Of a stretch of DNA of 40,900 nt, positions 7,629-16,260 are shown piece by piece. This DNA comes from Lachnospiraceae bacterium. Its GTDB lineage: Bacteria; Bacillota; Clostridia; Lachnospirales; Lachnospiraceae. The translations under genes were made by a program, and so were the position numbers. The notes beneath the pieces were generated by a model, which worked only from the letters and a program-made list of their open reading frames with translations, searched no databases and was not told the origin of the DNA. How positions within the stretch are numbered: position 1 is the stretch's first letter; each line of letters begins with the position of its first letter. Location: assembly GCA_009911505.1 (NCBI GenBank), contig QXXL01000160.1:1-40900 (forward strand), in the 5' to 3' direction.

Positions 7629-9095
7629 ATGTCGGAACAGGAGTTTTTTGAAGTAGAATTAGAGGATGGGAAAGAATCAGGCGGCGATGTTTTAAAAGAA
7701 AAGACCCTGGAGGGTTTGAAGAAGGAAGAAAAGGAAGAGACAAAGGATTTTGAGCCGGTTTGCTGTATTTGCCGCAGGCCAGAGAATGTGGCGGGGAAAA
7801 TGACCCGGGTGCAGGGGGATTTTTGCATTTGCCGGGATTGTATGCAGAGGATGTTCGACACAATTAATACAACAGGTTTTCCGATGGAAGATATGATGGA
7901 TATGGGCAAGATGCCCAATATCAGTATGATTAACCTGGCTGATTTGCAGGGGTTTGCACCTTATGCGCCGAAGATTAAGAAAAAGAAAAAAGAGCAAAAA
8001 ACAGAACAGGCATTTGATATTAGCCAGGTACCTGCGCCACATAAGATCAAAGCAAGCCTGGATGAGTACATCATAGGGCAGGAGCACGCAAAAAAGGTAA
8101 TGTCTGTAGCAGTCTATAACCACTATAAACGTGTGTCATCTGATTGCGGGACGGATTTAGACGTGGAGATTGAAAAGTCTAATATGCTCATGATTGGGCC
8201 GACTGGCTCAGGTAAGACATACATGGTAAAAACTTTGGCAAAGCTTTTGGATGTGCCCCTTGCCATTACTGATGCGACGTCTTTGACAGAAGCGGGGTAC
8301 ATCGGCGACGATATCGAAAGCGTGGTCAGTAAATTGCTGGCAGCAGCTGATAATGATGTGGACAAGGCGGAGCATGGCATAATTTTTATTGACGAGATTG
8401 ACAAGATTGCCAAGAAACGCAATACCAACCAGAGGGATGTCAGCGGGGAATCCGTACAGCAGGGCATGCTAAAGCTTTTAGAGGGCGCGGAAGTGGAAGT
8501 GCCGGTAGGCGCGTCGAGCAAAAACGCGATGGTGCCCATGGTTACGGTAAATACAAAAAATATCCTGTTTATTTGCGGCGGTGCATTTCCGGATTTGGAG
8601 GAAATTATTAAGGAACGTTTAAATAAAGCGGCTTCCATAGGCTTTAAGGCAGATTTAAAGGATAAGTACGACAAAGAGGAAAACCTGCTGATGAAGGTTT
8701 TAGTGGAAGATGTGCGCAAATACGGAATGATACCGGAGTTTTTGGGGCGGCTGCCCATATTGTTCTCACTTGAGGCGCTGACAGAAGACATGCTGGTGCG
8801 CGTGCTCGCAGAGCCCAAAAATGCGATTGTCCGCCAGTACCAGAAGCTGCTTGCGATGGATGAGGTAAAGCTGGAGTTTGAAGAGGGGGCGCTTTATGCC
8901 ATAGCCGCAAAGGCAAAAGAAAAGAAAGCGGGGGCAAGGGCGCTTCGGGCTATCCTGGAAGAGTATATGTTAGATATTATGTATGAAATTCCAAAGGACG
9001 ACAATATCGGTAAAGTGACGATTACAAAGGCCTACATCGAAGGGGCGGGGGGCCCGCTCATAACTATGCGCGGCGCAGCAGCAAGTATGGTATAA
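7629..9095 (+). CDS. ClpX-like AAA+ unfoldase, variant with altered RKH loop
   Basis: A 488-residue ClpX-family unfoldase, longer than the usual roughly 420. An acidic N-terminal extension (residues 1-42) precedes a four-Cys zinc domain (C45/C48 and C68/C71), then a Lys-rich linker (about 116-122) and the AAA+ core: Walker A GPTGSGKT (190-197), pore loop GYIG (223-226), Walker B IIFIDE (251-256) and the sensor-2 region GARALRAIL. The ClpP-docking IGF tripeptide is kept (337-339). The pore-2 RKH motif of standard ClpX is replaced by GASSKNAM (294-301). No clpP lies nearby. It starts after GAGGAG (7618-7623) and has its own promoter. It is best read as a ClpX paralogue working with ClpP encoded elsewhere; substrate unknown. 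Confidence 0.9.
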   Translation: MSEQEFFEVELEDGKESGGDVLKEKTLEGLKKEEKEETKDFEPVCCICRRPENVAGKMTRVQGDFCICRDCMQRMFDTINTTGFPMEDMMDMGKMPNISMINLADLQGFAPYAPKIKKKKKEQKTEQAFDISQVPAPHKIKASLDEYIIGQEHAKKVMSVAVYNHYKRVSSDCGTDLDVEIEKSNMLMIGPTGSGKTYMVKTLAKLLDVPLAITDATSLTEAGYIGDDIESVVSKLLAAADNDVDKAEHGIIFIDEIDKIAKKRNTNQRDVSGESVQQGMLKLLEGAEVEVPVGASSKNAMVPMVTVNTKNILFICGGAFPDLEEIIKERLNKAASIGFKADLKDKYDKEENLLMKVLVEDVRKYGMIPEFLGRLPILFSLEALTEDMLVRVLAEPKNAIVRQYQKLLAMDEVKLEFEEGALYAIAAKAKEKKAGARALRAILEEYMLDIMYEIPKDDNIGKVTITKAYIEGAGGPLITMRGAAASMV

Positions 9096-9147
9096 TTAGG
9101 TTCCTGTATTAATATATTGATAGAAAGGGAAAATAAACGGAGATGCC

Positions 9148-10827
9148 ATGGATTGCCAGGAAGCCGTATATTCCAACGACTATTATGATATTATTGGCGC
9201 AATAACTGCTAATGTTGCGGGTATGGAGCACGTTTGCAGGCAGGATCTTGCGTACCGTTATGCTGTTTTTTATTTAAACAGGGAAAAAGTGCCGCCGCTT
9301 TCGGTAGGGGCATATAAGTACATCAATATTCCAAGGTGTTTTACCATATTGGATCAAACTGCTTTGGATATCAGCGGTATTACCAGGGTACAGATGCAAC
9401 GCAATTTAGAGCTTAGCGGGAGCGGGATTCTGGTCGGGTTTTTGGATACTGGGGTTGCATATGAAAATAAAGCATTCCGGAATACAGATGGCAGCACAAG
9501 GATTGTCGCTATTTGGGATCAGAGTGATGCAAAAGGGCCTAATCCAGAGGGGTTTATATATGGTACCGAGTATACGAAACAGGAGATTGATTTTGCGCTG
9601 CAGCAGGAAAATCCCAGGGAATATGTGCCGCAGACAGATGAAGTTGGACATGGGACAATGGTAGCGGCTATTGCCGCAGGCAGTGAGGACGTGGAAAATG
9701 ATTTTATAGGTGCAGCCCCACAGGCGGACATTGCGGTTGTCAAATTAAAGCCTGCCAAGAAAAATCTAAGGGATTTTTATTATATTCCGGACGGGGCGGT
9801 GGCATTTCAGGAAAATGACATTTTTACTGCCATTGATTACCTGGATAAGCTGGCCAATAAGCGGGGGCAGCCTTTGGTCCTTTGTATGTGCCTTGGGACA
9901 AACCAGGGGCACCGGGGCAGTAATGGCAGGCTGACGGCTTATTTAGACGACATCGCGGCGCTTTACCGCAGGGCGGTTTGTATTGCGGTAGGGGACGAGG
10001 CAAACGCCAGGCATCATTTTTATGGAAGCGTGGCAGAGGATACATCGGAACAGGTGGAAATCAATGTGACAGAGGATATGCCAGGATTTATGGTGGAGCT
10101 TTGGGGGCATTCCTCGGAAATATTTGCCGTATCGGTCACATCTCCGACCGGGGAAGTGCTTCCGCGGGTCTCCGTATGGAACGGGCAGCAGCAAAAGCAG
10201 CGATTTCTGCTGGAAAATACGACGGTACTGGTAAATTATCAGCTTGGATCCGAGCGCAGCAGGGAACAGCTAATCCATATAGATTTCGAGAATCCGTCTA
10301 AAGGGCTCTGGATGGTCGAGGTATTCCCATACCGTATTTCCGACGGAACTTTCAATATGTACCTGCCTGTCTCCTCGTTCCTCTATGCAGACGTCTTTTT
10401 TGTGCGTTCCAACCCGGATATGACGCTGATGGTTCCATCCAATGCCAAATTTCCGATGGCCATAGGCGGGTATGATTCTGTGACGGACGGGATATACCTC
10501 GAATCAGGCAGGGGTTATACTGTGGACGGTATTATAAAGCCAGATTTTGCCGCACCGGCTGTCAATGTATTCACCCAAAACCAGTATGGCCGCTATGACA
10601 GTATGAGCGGCACGAGCGCATCTGCTGCTATTTCCGCAGGGGCGTGTGCGCTTTTGCTGGAATGGAATATTGTTTATCTGGATAACCGGTCGGTTAATTC
10701 GATAGAACTTAGGAATCAGATTATCAACGGGGCGCGCAGGATTGATAACCAGCTTTATCCAAATAGGCGGGAAGGATTTGGACGGCTGGATATCTATCAG
10801 AGTATTTTAAATATGAGGAATTTGTGA
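9148..10827 (+). CDS. S8 subtilisin-like serine protease, Csp (germination protease)-like
   Basis: A 559-residue subtilase with an intact triad: Asp100 (GFLDTGV), His168 (EVGHGT) and Ser490 (MSGTSASAA). A short prodomain-like N-terminus (1-70) and an insert of about 120 beta-rich residues (roughly 310-430) between the His and Ser blocks resemble the jelly-roll insertion of clostridial CspA/B/C proteins, which act in spore germination by activating the cortex hydrolase SleC. No signal peptide is seen. The GTSASAA ending lacks the Pro common in secreted subtilisins, as in Csp proteins. GGAG lies 6 bases before the ATG. It follows the clpX-like gene by 52 bases and ends in a terminator. The germination role is inferred from family; Lachnospiraceae carry several such paralogues. 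Confidence 0.88.
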   Translation: MDCQEAVYSNDYYDIIGAITANVAGMEHVCRQDLAYRYAVFYLNREKVPPLSVGAYKYINIPRCFTILDQTALDISGITRVQMQRNLELSGSGILVGFLDTGVAYENKAFRNTDGSTRIVAIWDQSDAKGPNPEGFIYGTEYTKQEIDFALQQENPREYVPQTDEVGHGTMVAAIAAGSEDVENDFIGAAPQADIAVVKLKPAKKNLRDFYYIPDGAVAFQENDIFTAIDYLDKLANKRGQPLVLCMCLGTNQGHRGSNGRLTAYLDDIAALYRRAVCIAVGDEANARHHFYGSVAEDTSEQVEINVTEDMPGFMVELWGHSSEIFAVSVTSPTGEVLPRVSVWNGQQQKQRFLLENTTVLVNYQLGSERSREQLIHIDFENPSKGLWMVEVFPYRISDGTFNMYLPVSSFLYADVFFVRSNPDMTLMVPSNAKFPMAIGGYDSVTDGIYLESGRGYTVDGIIKPDFAAPAVNVFTQNQYGRYDSMSGTSASAAISAGACALLLEWNIVYLDNRSVNSIELRNQIINGARRIDNQLYPNRREGFGRLDIYQSILNMRNL

Positions 10828-10848
10828 GGGGAAGAAGAGAATGATAAG

Positions 10849-10873
10849 GGGCTGCTGCGGCAGCTTCTTTTTT
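10849..10873 (+). terminator. Terminator after the S8 protease
   Basis: The stem GCTGC (10851-10855)/GCAGC (10860-10864) with a TGCG tetraloop, extended by G-T pairs, is followed by TTCTTTTTT. Confidence 0.8.
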
Positions 10874-11090
10874 GTTGGAAGATATAAGTTTTATGCATGG
10901 CAAAGCGTATGTATTGGTTACATTATCCAGTCCCATTAACTGGTTTTACATGGCTCCTTGCAGTATGGGGATGACTGGTCCTCATTTAAAACACAATATA
11001 AAATTCTTGCTGATCTTTAAAGATATTTTTGTTATAATAAAAGTAATTGGATAATTATAGTAATTATAATAAAATACACACAAGTGAGAG
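10874..11090. other. AT-rich gap before the metallo-beta-lactamase gene
   Basis: About 215 bases with no reading frame. The last 70 bases are very AT-rich and contain several TATAAT-like words (for example near 11033 and 11064) but no -35 at good spacing, so the promoter cannot be fixed. GC content is lower than in the neighbours, in keeping with acquired DNA. Confidence 0.4.
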
Positions 11091-11744
11091 ATGGAAAAAT
11101 ATATGGTAAATGTTTATTTGTTTCCTGCTGATGAAGGGGATTTTATCTGGGTCAGATATGGTAATGGCGAAAGGTTTTCTAATATCGTTATTGATGGAGG
11201 TACAAAGGACAGCGCAATAGAATATGCAGAGGTAATCGAGTATATTGACAGGCGCCATGAGACGATTGAAGCGCTGATATTGACGCACATTGACTATGAC
11301 CATTTGCAAGGCGCTGTCGAGGGGATCGGCAGGCTGTCGCCAGAGCTTTTAAAAAGGACGGTAAAAAGAGTACTATTTAATACATGCCGCGGGATTTTGC
11401 GAGAGCAAAAAATCAATCGGACGGATAGGGAATTTGCAGAGGATTTAGTAAAAGGGCAGATTCCCACAGAAGGCTATGGAATAGATGATGCCGTTGAATT
11501 TATGGAATTACTAAAAGTAAAGGGCATACAGGAACGTTTGGCAGATTACATAGTCTATGGACAGGCACTGCAGTGGGGCCATGGAGAGGCGGTTAGAATT
11601 ATTAGCCTGGGGGAAGAAGAACTTTGTAAATTTTATAATAAATGGGAGCCATATTGTAAAGACAGGAAAATAACTTTCTATAGTACCAATATAGAGCTTG
11701 TAGAAAGAAACCTAAATGATTTAAAGACGCAGAAGCTTTTTTGA
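11091..11744 (+). CDS. Metallo-beta-lactamase-fold hydrolase, probably 3'-truncated
   Basis: A 217-residue protein with the MBL motif THIDYDH (HxDxDH) near residues 65-71 after a strand-rich N-terminus (VNVYLFPADEGDFIWVRYGNG). A second His motif (QWGHGEAVRII) follows around residue 162. The domain appears to stop early: homologous hydrolases continue with further metal ligands, whereas here the frame ends in NLNDLKTQKLF. Directly after the stop, another frame encodes the Walker B end of an ATPase, so the 3' end looks like a deletion junction. The start is ATG 11091, or ATG 11103, which has better spacing from GAGATGG. Substrate unknown; probably inactive or altered. Confidence 0.7.
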   Translation: MEKYMVNVYLFPADEGDFIWVRYGNGERFSNIVIDGGTKDSAIEYAEVIEYIDRRHETIEALILTHIDYDHLQGAVEGIGRLSPELLKRTVKRVLFNTCRGILREQKINRTDREFAEDLVKGQIPTEGYGIDDAVEFMELLKVKGIQERLADYIVYGQALQWGHGEAVRIISLGEEELCKFYNKWEPYCKDRKITFYSTNIELVERNLNDLKTQKLF

Positions 11745-11952
11745 CGATCCCATTGGCCATTTTGACGATATGAATGTTTTGGGATTTATCGACCTTCTCA
11801 GAAGTATTTTTGAAACAAACGATTGCCAGATTATTATGTCTACACATGACGAAAAAGTATTCAGGCTTTTAGAAAGAAAATTAAATCCCGGATATTACAG
11901 CTCTTGTTTTATACGGTTGCCAGAGGATAAAGCCATAAAATGGAAAGTATAA
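11740..11952 (+). pseudogene. C-terminal remnant of an ABC/SMC-like ATPase
   Basis: An open frame of about 70 codons without its N-terminus reads FDDPIGHFDDMNVLGFIDLL, then QIIMSTHDEKVFRLLERKL. This is the Walker B/D-loop and H-loop (STHDE) end of SMC/RecN-like or ABC-three-component ATPases. Walker A, the coiled coil and the signature motif are absent. The frame begins in the last bases of the MBL gene and has no ribosome-binding site. An internal ATG at 11770 could start a 60-residue product, but this is more likely dead sequence left when an MBL gene and an ATPase gene were fused by deletion. Confidence 0.75.
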
Positions 11953-11980
11953 AAAAATTGTAGAATCATGTCGTATGGTA

Positions 11981-12009
11981 TTGAGAATATTTTAACAATG
12001 TTATAAAAT
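11981..12009 (+). promoter_or_regulatory. Promoter of the hydrogenase gene
   Basis: TTGAGA (11981-11986) and TAAAAT (12004-12009), spacing 17; AAAGGAGAG lies 30 bases downstream, before the ATG at 12042. Confidence 0.6.
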
Positions 12010-12041
12010 AGAATCACCATATAGAAAAAGGAGAGAACGGT

Positions 12042-13496
12042 ATGTTTGCTGATGAGAATGTAATCAAAATTAAACACGATGTCTTATACGAAGTGGCAAA
12101 AGCGGCGTTAGAAGGCAATCTGGAAGAAAAGAGGGATCATATCCCCAATAAGCTGATCCCTGGCCCAAGCCCGCAGTTCCGCTGCTGTATTTACAAAGAG
12201 AGGGAGATCATCCGGCAGAGAATCCGCCTTGCAGAGGGCAAAGCTCCGGGGTCAGTAGATGACGGAAATATTCTGCAGGTTATAAGGTCTGCCTGTGAAG
12301 ACTGCCCTATTTCCCGTTATGTTGTATCGGACAACTGTCAGAACTGTATTGGTAAGGCTTGTATTAATGCATGTAATTTTAATGCGATTTCCATTGGAAG
12401 CCATCGATCCCATATCGATCCGTCAAAGTGTAAGGAATGCGGTAAATGCGCAAAGGCTTGTCCGTACCATGCGATTGCAGATTTGAAGCGCCCCTGTAAA
12501 TACAGCTGTCCAGTCAATGCCATTACCAATGACGAGCATGGAATTTCGGTCATTGACGAAAAGAAATGTATCCGTTGCGGGCTTTGTATACATAAGTGCC
12601 CGTTTGGGGCAATCGGGTCTAAGACATTTATCGTAGACGTGATTGAAGCGATTAAGTCTGGTAAGCCGGTTTATGCGATTTTGGCGCCGGCAACGGAAGG
12701 GCAGTTTGGAACGGATATTACAATGCAGAGCTGGCGTAATGCGGCCAAGCTGACCGGCTTTAAAGATCTTGTGGAAGCTGGGCTTGGCGGCGATATGACG
12801 ACACAGGCGGAAGGCGACGAGTGGTATGAGGCATATAAAGAGGGCAAGAAGAAGACAACCTCCTGCTGCCCTGGCTTTGTAAATATGATACGTAAGCATT
12901 ATCCGGCATTGGAAGAACTGATTTCTACAGCGGTTTCCCCGATGTGCGCAGTTTCCCGTATGATCAAAGCAAAAGATCCGGAAGCAGTTACAGTATTTAT
13001 CGGACCCTGCATTGCCAAGAAGTCTGAAGCGAAAGAGCATAAAATTGAAGGGAACGTAGATTTTGTACTGACTTATAGCGAAGTGCGTTCTATTATGAAA
13101 GCGAAGGGCGTAGAACTGCAGCCATCCGATAATGAATATCAGGAATCTTCTACATTCGGGAAACGGTTTGGCAATTCCGGCGGCGTGACAGCGGCTGTTT
13201 TAGAATATATGAAGGAAAAGGATTATGAATGTGATCCAAAGGTATGTAAGGCGAACGGCTCGGCAGAGTGTAAAAAGGCGCTGCTGCTGCTTAAGGCAGG
13301 CAAGCTGCCAGAGGATTTCATTGAGGGTATGGCATGTGTAGGAGGATGTGTAGGCGGGCCAAGCGCTTTTAGGAACCAGGCTGTGGCCAAAAAAGATCGC
13401 GATGCGTTGATTGCAGATGCAGATGACAGGACAATCGTTGGCAATTTGGATCAGTACGCAATGGATACGTTTTCCATGCACCGGGCAGAGCATTAA
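12042..13496 (+). CDS. [FeFe] hydrogenase-like protein, group B type
   Basis: A 484-residue iron-sulfur protein. The N-terminal part has ferredoxin-type Cys clusters (C99/102/107/111; C130/133/136/140; C152/156; C176/179/182/186) for several 4Fe-4S centres. The C-terminal H-cluster domain carries L1 as TSCCPGF (273-279), L2 as GPCIAKKSE (321-329) and L3 as EGMACVGGCVGG (428-439), preceded by SPMCAVSRMIKA. These departures from the prototype M3 enzyme (TSCCPxW, MPCxxKxxE) are the ones associated with group B monomeric hydrogenases of anaerobic Firmicutes. It would exchange electrons between ferredoxin and protons or sense H2; activity is not established for most of this group. It is a single-gene unit with its own promoter and terminator, and no maturases are nearby. 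Confidence 0.9.
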   Translation: MFADENVIKIKHDVLYEVAKAALEGNLEEKRDHIPNKLIPGPSPQFRCCIYKEREIIRQRIRLAEGKAPGSVDDGNILQVIRSACEDCPISRYVVSDNCQNCIGKACINACNFNAISIGSHRSHIDPSKCKECGKCAKACPYHAIADLKRPCKYSCPVNAITNDEHGISVIDEKKCIRCGLCIHKCPFGAIGSKTFIVDVIEAIKSGKPVYAILAPATEGQFGTDITMQSWRNAAKLTGFKDLVEAGLGGDMTTQAEGDEWYEAYKEGKKKTTSCCPGFVNMIRKHYPALEELISTAVSPMCAVSRMIKAKDPEAVTVFIGPCIAKKSEAKEHKIEGNVDFVLTYSEVRSIMKAKGVELQPSDNEYQESSTFGKRFGNSGGVTAAVLEYMKEKDYECDPKVCKANGSAECKKALLLLKAGKLPEDFIEGMACVGGCVGGPSAFRNQAVAKKDRDALIADADDRTIVGNLDQYAMDTFSMHRAEH

Positions 13497-13519
13497 TATA
13501 TTTCACAAAGGAAAAGGCT

Positions 13520-13556
13520 GGGGCTGCCGTATTTATGGCAGCCCCGGTTTGTTTTG
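13520..13556 (+). terminator. Terminator after the hydrogenase gene
   Basis: A perfect 9-bp GC-rich stem, GGGGCTGCC (13520-13528)/GGCAGCCCC (13537-13545), is followed by GGTTTGTTTT. Confidence 0.85.
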
Positions 13557-13596
13557 GTATTTGTGGATGGATCAAGTTTTCTTTTCTACAATTGTT

Positions 13597-13625
13597 TTGA
13601 CTTTGGACAATAACAGTGATAAAAT
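13597..13625 (+). promoter_or_regulatory. Promoter of the histidine kinase gene
   Basis: TTGACT (13597-13602) and TAAAAT (13620-13625) with 17-bp spacing, about 50 bases ahead of the start codon. Confidence 0.7.
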
Positions 13626-13674
13626 AATACCACCACTATTGTTTCTGGAATTATGTATAAAGGTTATTTAGGCA

Positions 13675-16248
13675 ATGTTAAAAAGAGAAAAAAAGTTAAC
13701 GAACGTTAGAAAGGCGTTTATTATACCTATCTTATTAATCTTTTTTATCTTGGGCAGCTTTGTGTTTTTCATTGCGTCCAGGATATCGGAAGAAATGTCG
13801 CAGTCGGCCATCGGTAATTTAAGCGAGAGCCTGAACCTGATTACAGGCATGGTAGAAGCTCTATATCAGAGGGATGCGGAATATCAAGCACTGATCGCAG
13901 AGGAGCTTGCGCTTGCGGATGATCCTGACGAGTATCTCAAAGCCTACAAAAGCAGCAGTACCATTAAAAAATTTTCACTGATATATACTGGTGAGACAGA
14001 AGGGGTTTCCAATACTGGAGAAGTGTTTTTGGCCGATGATCTGGATTTTTCCGGCGGGTGTACGATAGAGGGGCTATTGGTTTCCAGGGCTTATGTTAAC
14101 AGTATGGGGACCTGGGCCTATACGATGGCCTGTCCGGTGCAAAAGGACGGAAAGGAAATTGCGTCCCTTTATATGGAATATGTTTTTGATTCGTTTGATA
14201 AAATGCTTCCGGATAAGCTTTATAATAATAGCGCTACCCTTTATTTTATGGATGCGAAGAGTGAGCGGTTTGTATTAAAGCCTAAGGGAATAGGGGAGAG
14301 GGTGGCAGTAGACACAAATTTAGAAAGCTTTTACCGTGCTAACCGTATTTTGGAGCCGGGTATCCAGCAGGAAATCGCTAAGGCAATAAAAAGTGGCAGC
14401 GATGTGGTATTTTACCATGACATTCAGGAAAAGGAATGCCTGATTTATATGTGGGGGGTAAATGGCGGGTCAATTTATATGATTGGATATGTCCCAGTGG
14501 AAGCTATCCAGCGTGAAGGCAGCGCCGTAAACCAGAATATTTTCAGTGTGGTGGTCGTCATGTTGGCCGCGTTTTTTATTTGCTGCACATTGTATTTTAT
14601 TTATGAAAAACAGCAGGTAAAGCTGCGCTTAGAACGGGAGGGCGAGCGCGAGATGCATAACAGGCAGCTTGCAGAAGCGTTACAGGCGGCACAGGCCGCC
14701 AACAGCTCCAAGACGACGTTTCTTTCCAATATGTCGCATGATATCCGTACGCCCATGAATGCCATATTAGGGTTTGCCACGCTGCTTGCAAAAGACGCAG
14801 ATAATCCGGTTAAGGTGCGTGAATACACAAAAAAGGTAATGGCCTCCGGGCAGCATTTGTTAAGCCTGATTAATGATGTCTTGGATGTATCCAAAATCGA
14901 AAGCGGCAAGGCGGCCCTGACAGTCGGAGAATTCACGTTAAATAACATGGTGCTTTCGGTCGATACGATTATCCGTTCTGCAGCAAAGGATAAGGGGCAG
15001 TTGTTTGAAGTGTCGGTTACAGGAATCCGGCATGAGAGGCTGATTGGCGATGAAACCAGGCTGAACCAGGTTTTGATAAACCTGCTTTCTAATGCTGTTA
15101 AATATACGCCCCAGGGAGGCAGTATCTGGTTTCGTATTATTGGCCTGCCGCAGCGCTCTGCCCAGTATGAGCATATCCGGATTGAGGTGGAGGACAATGG
15201 GTTTGGCATGACGCCTGAATATTTGGAAGTGATTTTTGACGCGTTTACCAGGGCGGAAAACAGCACCACCAATAAGGTGCAGGGAACAGGGCTTGGCATG
15301 GCAATTACCAAAAATATTGTGGAGCTGATGGGAGGGACAATTGAAGTTGCCAGTGAAGTGGGGAAAGGGAGTATTTTTACTGTAGAGCTGGAGCTGCGTA
15401 TTGCAGGGCAGGAAGAAGATGGCCATTTTTGGGAAAAGTATGGGATTTCCCGGATCCTTGTGGCGGATGATGACGAGGATGCCTGCAAAAATATCTGTGA
15501 TCTGATGGGCGGTGTCAACGTTGCGGTGGATACCGCATATTGTGGGGAAGATGCTATTAAAGCTGTTACGGGTCCTGGCAGCGGCCGTTACCAGGTTATT
15601 TTACTGGATTGGAAAATGCCAGGTATAGATGGCGTGGAGACAGCCAGGAGGATCCGGGCAGCATTGGCAGAGCCTGTTTTAATTCTGCTTTTAACAGCAT
15701 GCGACTGGGAAGGTATAGAAGAAGAGTCGTTTGAAGCGGGGATAGACGCCTTTTTGGCGAAACCATTTTTTGTTTCCACATTGAAAGAAAAAATCCTGGA
15801 GCTGTGGGGAGGGCAAAGGGAGATAGGCAAGGCAGGTACGAAAAGCACCCTACAGTGCAGTCTGGACGGATGCCATTTCCTTGTAGTAGAGGACAATGAA
15901 ATAAATGCAGAAATTTTAACGGAGCTTCTTGGCATAGAAGGGGCCACCTGTGAGGTTGCCGTAAATGGGGAACTGGCAGTGGAGCGTTTCTCGCATGCGG
16001 CAGAGGGAGAGTTTGACACCATTTTAATGGATGTGCAGATGCCGGTTTTAAACGGTTATGAAGCGACAAAGCGTATCCGCGCCCTTGCGCGCGAGGATGC
16101 AAAAACAATACCGATTATAGCGATGACGGCAAATGCATTTGCCGAGGATGTAAAGGAGGCTATCCATGCGGGCATGAATGCCCATGTTTCAAAACCGGTA
16201 GATATGGAAGCGCTCAAAGAAACCATTCGTCAGCATATCAGGAAATAG
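13675..16248 (+). CDS. Hybrid sensor histidine kinase with two receiver domains
   Basis: An 857-residue membrane kinase. Transmembrane segments at about 14-34 and 288-308 bracket an extracytoplasmic sensor of about 250 residues (probably Cache-like). A short coiled coil leads to HisKA with His355 (NMSHDIRTPMN), the HATPase domain (NLLSNAVKYTP, EDNGFGM, GTGLGMAI), REC1 with phosphoacceptor Asp645 (LLDWKMPG) and REC2 with Asp786 (LMDVQMPVLNG). No HPt or DNA-binding domain is present, so an output partner must lie elsewhere. The ATG has only a weak ribosome-binding site (AGGTTATTTAGG). A solute-binding lipoprotein gene starts 12 bases after the stop, which suggests the pair forms one sensory unit. 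Confidence 0.95.
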   Translation: MLKREKKLTNVRKAFIIPILLIFFILGSFVFFIASRISEEMSQSAIGNLSESLNLITGMVEALYQRDAEYQALIAEELALADDPDEYLKAYKSSSTIKKFSLIYTGETEGVSNTGEVFLADDLDFSGGCTIEGLLVSRAYVNSMGTWAYTMACPVQKDGKEIASLYMEYVFDSFDKMLPDKLYNNSATLYFMDAKSERFVLKPKGIGERVAVDTNLESFYRANRILEPGIQQEIAKAIKSGSDVVFYHDIQEKECLIYMWGVNGGSIYMIGYVPVEAIQREGSAVNQNIFSVVVVMLAAFFICCTLYFIYEKQQVKLRLEREGEREMHNRQLAEALQAAQAANSSKTTFLSNMSHDIRTPMNAILGFATLLAKDADNPVKVREYTKKVMASGQHLLSLINDVLDVSKIESGKAALTVGEFTLNNMVLSVDTIIRSAAKDKGQLFEVSVTGIRHERLIGDETRLNQVLINLLSNAVKYTPQGGSIWFRIIGLPQRSAQYEHIRIEVEDNGFGMTPEYLEVIFDAFTRAENSTTNKVQGTGLGMAITKNIVELMGGTIEVASEVGKGSIFTVELELRIAGQEEDGHFWEKYGISRILVADDDEDACKNICDLMGGVNVAVDTAYCGEDAIKAVTGPGSGRYQVILLDWKMPGIDGVETARRIRAALAEPVLILLLTACDWEGIEEESFEAGIDAFLAKPFFVSTLKEKILELWGGQREIGKAGTKSTLQCSLDGCHFLVVEDNEINAEILTELLGIEGATCEVAVNGELAVERFSHAAEGEFDTILMDVQMPVLNGYEATKRIRALAREDAKTIPIIAMTANAFAEDVKEAIHAGMNAHVSKPVDMEALKETIRQHIRK

Positions 16249-16260
16249 GAGGAAGATGGT

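Noticed and set aside
8123..8818. Open frame of 231 codons on the - strand opposite the clpX-like gene
   Set aside because: Serine-rich antisense shadow of a well-supported AAA+ gene, with no promoter or ribosome-binding site.
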